A stretch of 64,000 nt of DNA, from NCBI RefSeq assembly GCF_000308655.1, contig NZ_BAGC01000040.1, forward strand, positions 1 through 64,000, in the 5' to 3' direction. Of the stretch, positions 61,942 to 64,000 are shown one piece after another; within the stretch, counting starts at the first letter, position 1, and each line of letters opens with the position of its first letter. Source of the DNA: Nocardia niigatensis NBRC 100131 (GTDB lineage Bacteria; Actinomycetota; Actinomycetes; Mycobacteriales; Mycobacteriaceae). A model generated the notes under the pieces. It worked only from the letters and a program-made list of their open reading frames with translations, searched no databases and was not told the origin of the DNA. The translations under genes were made by a program, and so were the position numbers.

Positions 61942-62919
61942 TTACGGCGTGCGGGAGAACCAGCGGCGTAGCCGGCCGCCGGAGGAGGTGCTGCGCTGCT
62001 GGGCACGACTCTGTTCGAACCAGGCGGGCAGGGGTTCTCGTGCGGTCAGCCAGGTTCCGGGCAATCCGCCGGGACGATCGCCGGTGTATGCCGCGACGAT
62101 TCCGCCGACGATGGCGCTCGTGGTGTCGGTGTCGCCGCCGACCGACAGACAGGTGGCGATGGCGGCGCGGTAGTCGTGCAGGAACGTCGCCGCGACCCAC
62201 AGTGTGAAGGGCACGGTGTCCTGGGCGGTCACGGCGGCGCCGTTGCCGACTTCCGCGGCGACCTGGTCGGCGGGCGCCCCGAGCAGCGCGTACGCCCGGC
62301 GGATCAGGCGGGTGGTCTCGCCGTCGTCGAGCCGGTCCAGGACGGCCGCGAGGAATTCCTGTGGGGCGGGCCGGGTTCCGGCGAGCCGCGCCCGGGCAGC
62401 CGTCGCCCCCGCCACCGCCACCGCGACGGCGCCGCTGATTCCCTCGCGGTGCGCATGGGTGACCTGCGCCGACCGAACCGCTTCGGCAACAGCCCGATCC
62501 GGATCACTCGCGTAGAACGCGCCCAGCGGAGCGACGCGCATGGCCGCACCGTTCCCGCAGGAACCCTGCCCGCCGAACGCCGCCGCCGTCACCTGCCGCC
62601 AGGGCACGCCACGCCGGATGCGCCCCAGCGTGTCCACGGTCATGAACCCGTAGTCGCGGCCCTGGTCGATGCGTTCGGCGAAGGCCGCCACCAGCCGATC
62701 CTGGTCGACCGCACCATGTTCGAGCAGTTCCCCCGCCACCGTGCAGGCCATCTCGGTGTCATCGGTCCATTCCCAGCGTCCGGCCGGGAGATCACCGGTC
62801 CGCAGTTCGTCCAGCGGCCGGCGCAGGACGAGGAACTCGGCGCCGACCGCGTCCCCCACGGACAGTCCGTTCAACGAATCCAGCATCAAGTCGACATGCA
62901 CCGCGTCGATGCTAGCCAT
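61942..62919 (-). CDS. ADP-ribosylglycohydrolase family protein
   Basis: A 325-residue ARH/DraG-like hydrolase. It has the N-terminal GLSVGDAVGAEF, the metal site WEWTDDTEMAC (Thr-Asp-Asp), GNGAAMRVAPLGAFY, and a second metal site GGDTDTTSAIVGGIVAAYTG (Asp-Thr-Asp). All catalytic metal ligands are present, so it should remove ADP-ribose from protein or a small molecule. The ATG at 62917-62919 is taken; one at 62937 is possible. No ADP-ribosyltransferase is adjacent. Confidence 0.93.
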   Translation of the reverse strand: MASIDAVHVDLMLDSLNGLSVGDAVGAEFLVLRRPLDELRTGDLPAGRWEWTDDTEMACTVAGELLEHGAVDQDRLVAAFAERIDQGRDYGFMTVDTLGRIRRGVPWRQVTAAAFGGQGSCGNGAAMRVAPLGAFYASDPDRAVAEAVRSAQVTHAHREGISGAVAVAVAGATAARARLAGTRPAPQEFLAAVLDRLDDGETTRLIRRAYALLGAPADQVAAEVGNGAAVTAQDTVPFTLWVAATFLHDYRAAIATCLSVGGDTDTTSAIVGGIVAAYTGDRPGGLPGTWLTAREPLPAWFEQSRAQQRSTSSGGRLRRWFSRTP

Positions 62920-63106
62920 GGTCGGTGATGACGGCATTGTCTGCGCCGACCGCGCAGGGCCGATCGCGCCCACCGCCCAGGGACCGTCTCGACCCGCTCC
63001 ATCGCACCGTCGGTCCTCGCCACAGGCATCACCTGCATCCGCCGCCAAGGGATCGCCAGTGTTCACTGCGCCAGGATTGTCTGTGCCCACTGCAAGACTC
63101 ATCGGT

Positions 63107-64000
63107 ATGCGATGGGCGCTGGCGGAGACGAGTGACGGCGGGGTACGGGTATGCCCGCTGGATCCGGCCGGTCGACCCGCGGGCCCGGTGGTGGACGAGG
63201 CCTCACCGGCCGAGGCCGTACGCTCGCGTCCCGACGTCGATCGGTGGGTGTGGCGGTCGACCGCGGGGCTCTACCGGCGGCTGCTCGACACAGGTGTGCG
63301 GGTGGATCGCTGCTATGACGTGGAGGCGGCGGAGTCACTGTTGATCGGGCATGAGGAGGGCCAGTCCGGGCAGGCCCGCTCGCTGGCGGCGGCCTGGGCG
63401 CGCCTGCACCGCCTGCCCGTGCCGGAGGATGCGCCCGCCCGCGCCGCAGACACTCAGCCCACGCTCTTCGAATCCGGGCCGGTGCCACTGCCGTCCGGGA
63501 CCGACGAGTTCACCGCGCTGCTCGAGGTCTACGCGGGGCAACTCGCCCGCACGGCCGCGGCCGTGGATCCGCATCGCATCCGCATGCTGCTGGCCGCCGA
63601 GTCGGCGGGTCTGCTGGTGGCCACGGAGATGTCGCGGGCCGGGATCCCGTGGCGTGCCGACCTGCACCGCGAACTGCTCGATTCCATGCTGGGCGAACGC
63701 ATTTCGAGCGAATCCGAACCGCGCCGGATGGCTGAGCTGGCCGAGCAGGTGTCGCGCGCGTTCGGCGGCGCGCGGGTCCGCCCGGACCTGCCCCAGGACA
63801 TCATCCGGGCCTTCGGTCGCGCGGGAATCTCGTTGTCCTCCACCAGGAAATGGGAACTCCAGGAGATCGATCACCCGGCCGTCGCCCCGCTGCTGGCCTA
63901 CAAGTCCCTGTACCGCCTCTACACCGCGCACGGCTGGTCCTGGATCGACCAGTGGGTGCACGACGGCCGCTTCCGCCCCGAGTACCTGCCGGGCGGCACG
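63107..64000 (+). CDS. Bifunctional 3'-5' exonuclease/DNA polymerase (PolA-like), partial
   Basis: An open frame that reaches the window edge, so the C-terminus is missing. The first 298 codons start at the ATG at 63107 and match the N-terminal and linker parts of the actinobacterial PolA-like family: MRWALAETSDGGVRVCPLDP, DRWVWRSTAGLYRRLL, CYDVEAAESLLIGHEEG, LAAESAGLLVATEMSRAGIP, and the start of the polymerase palm (STRKWELQ...PLLAYKSLYRLYTAHGWSW). The family is about 560-580 residues; catalytic aspartates lie beyond the edge. Confidence 0.85.
   Translation, partial: MRWALAETSDGGVRVCPLDPAGRPAGPVVDEASPAEAVRSRPDVDRWVWRSTAGLYRRLLDTGVRVDRCYDVEAAESLLIGHEEGQSGQARSLAAAWARLHRLPVPEDAPARAADTQPTLFESGPVPLPSGTDEFTALLEVYAGQLARTAAAVDPHRIRMLLAAESAGLLVATEMSRAGIPWRADLHRELLDSMLGERISSESEPRRMAELAEQVSRAFGGARVRPDLPQDIIRAFGRAGISLSSTRKWELQEIDHPAVAPLLAYKSLYRLYTAHGWSWIDQWVHDGRFRPEYLPGGT

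Overview
The window is high-GC actinobacterial DNA, almost certainly from Nocardia or a close mycolic-acid relative. The evidence is the minus-strand order thrS, HIT, pgsA1, patA, pimA and pdxS, later tesB, pdxT, yebC and ruvC-ruvA-ruvB, together with a mycobacterial-type LexA box before ruvC, a PknG kinase, strong G/C preference at third codon positions, and many TetR regulators. No rRNA, tRNA, CRISPR array, complete insertion sequence or phage gene was seen.

Layout. 0-2.8 kb: a decayed amidase, then a GlxA/AraC-type regulator divergent from a quinone oxidoreductase-like enzyme with a perfect inverted repeat between them. 2.9-10.8 kb: a housekeeping block on the minus strand (ruvB, ruvA, ruvC with SOS box, a small secreted protein, a macrodomain protein, yebC, pdxT, tesB), interrupted by a plus-strand KimA-like permease. 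10.8-22.7 kb: a plus-strand block lying between tesB and pdxS. It carries a hydrolase remnant, a saccharopine-dehydrogenase-like gene with a PaaX-like regulator, a signalling operon (PknG, PP2C phosphatase, VWA protein, FHA protein, frameshifted GlnX-like membrane protein), a sugar-hydrolase-like gene and TetR pair with two matching operators, and a remnant of an MHYT membrane protein. 23-31.6 kb: the compact phosphatidylinositol-mannoside operon (thrS, HIT, pgsA1, patA, pimA, Nudix), then an EthD-like gene, a possible 33-residue membrane peptide and pdxS.

31.9-38.8 kb: an FhuF-like Fe-S protein, two tandem SulP transporter/carbonic anhydrase fusions sharing a promoter motif, a DUF5313-like protein and an ArsR regulator followed by a scrap that looks like SulP. 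39-43.2 kb: a mixed accessory stretch with a broken agmatine deiminase and fused fragments of a TetR and a luciferase-like oxidoreductase. 43.3-47.7 kb: a GntR-controlled operon for an allophanate hydrolase-type amidase, a biuret hydrolase-like isochorismatase-fold enzyme and an NCS2-type permease, most simply read as biuret uptake and breakdown to ammonia and CO2. 47.7-54.6 kb: a DUF6745 protein and a small companion facing a five-gene cassette of the STM4015, STM4014, STM4013, STM4012 and STM4011 families (leucine-rich repeat, ATP-grasp, sulfatase-like and two radical SAM proteins). This cassette has no known product and is the best candidate here for an undescribed system. 54.5-57.1 kb: a 58-residue ORF behind a LexA-like box, a carotenoid oxygenase remnant joined head-to-head to a TetR gene, and an NTF2-like remnant. 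57.2-64 kb: an ECF41 sigma factor with its own promoter type, a DUF5946-like protein, an SDR, a TetR/MpaB-like oxygenase pair, an ADP-ribosylglycohydrolase, and the start of a PolA-like exonuclease/polymerase cut by the window edge.

All identifications come from reading the sequence and translations; no database search was possible. Several broken genes differ from an intact frame by one or two bases, so sequencing error must be excluded before calling them true pseudogenes.
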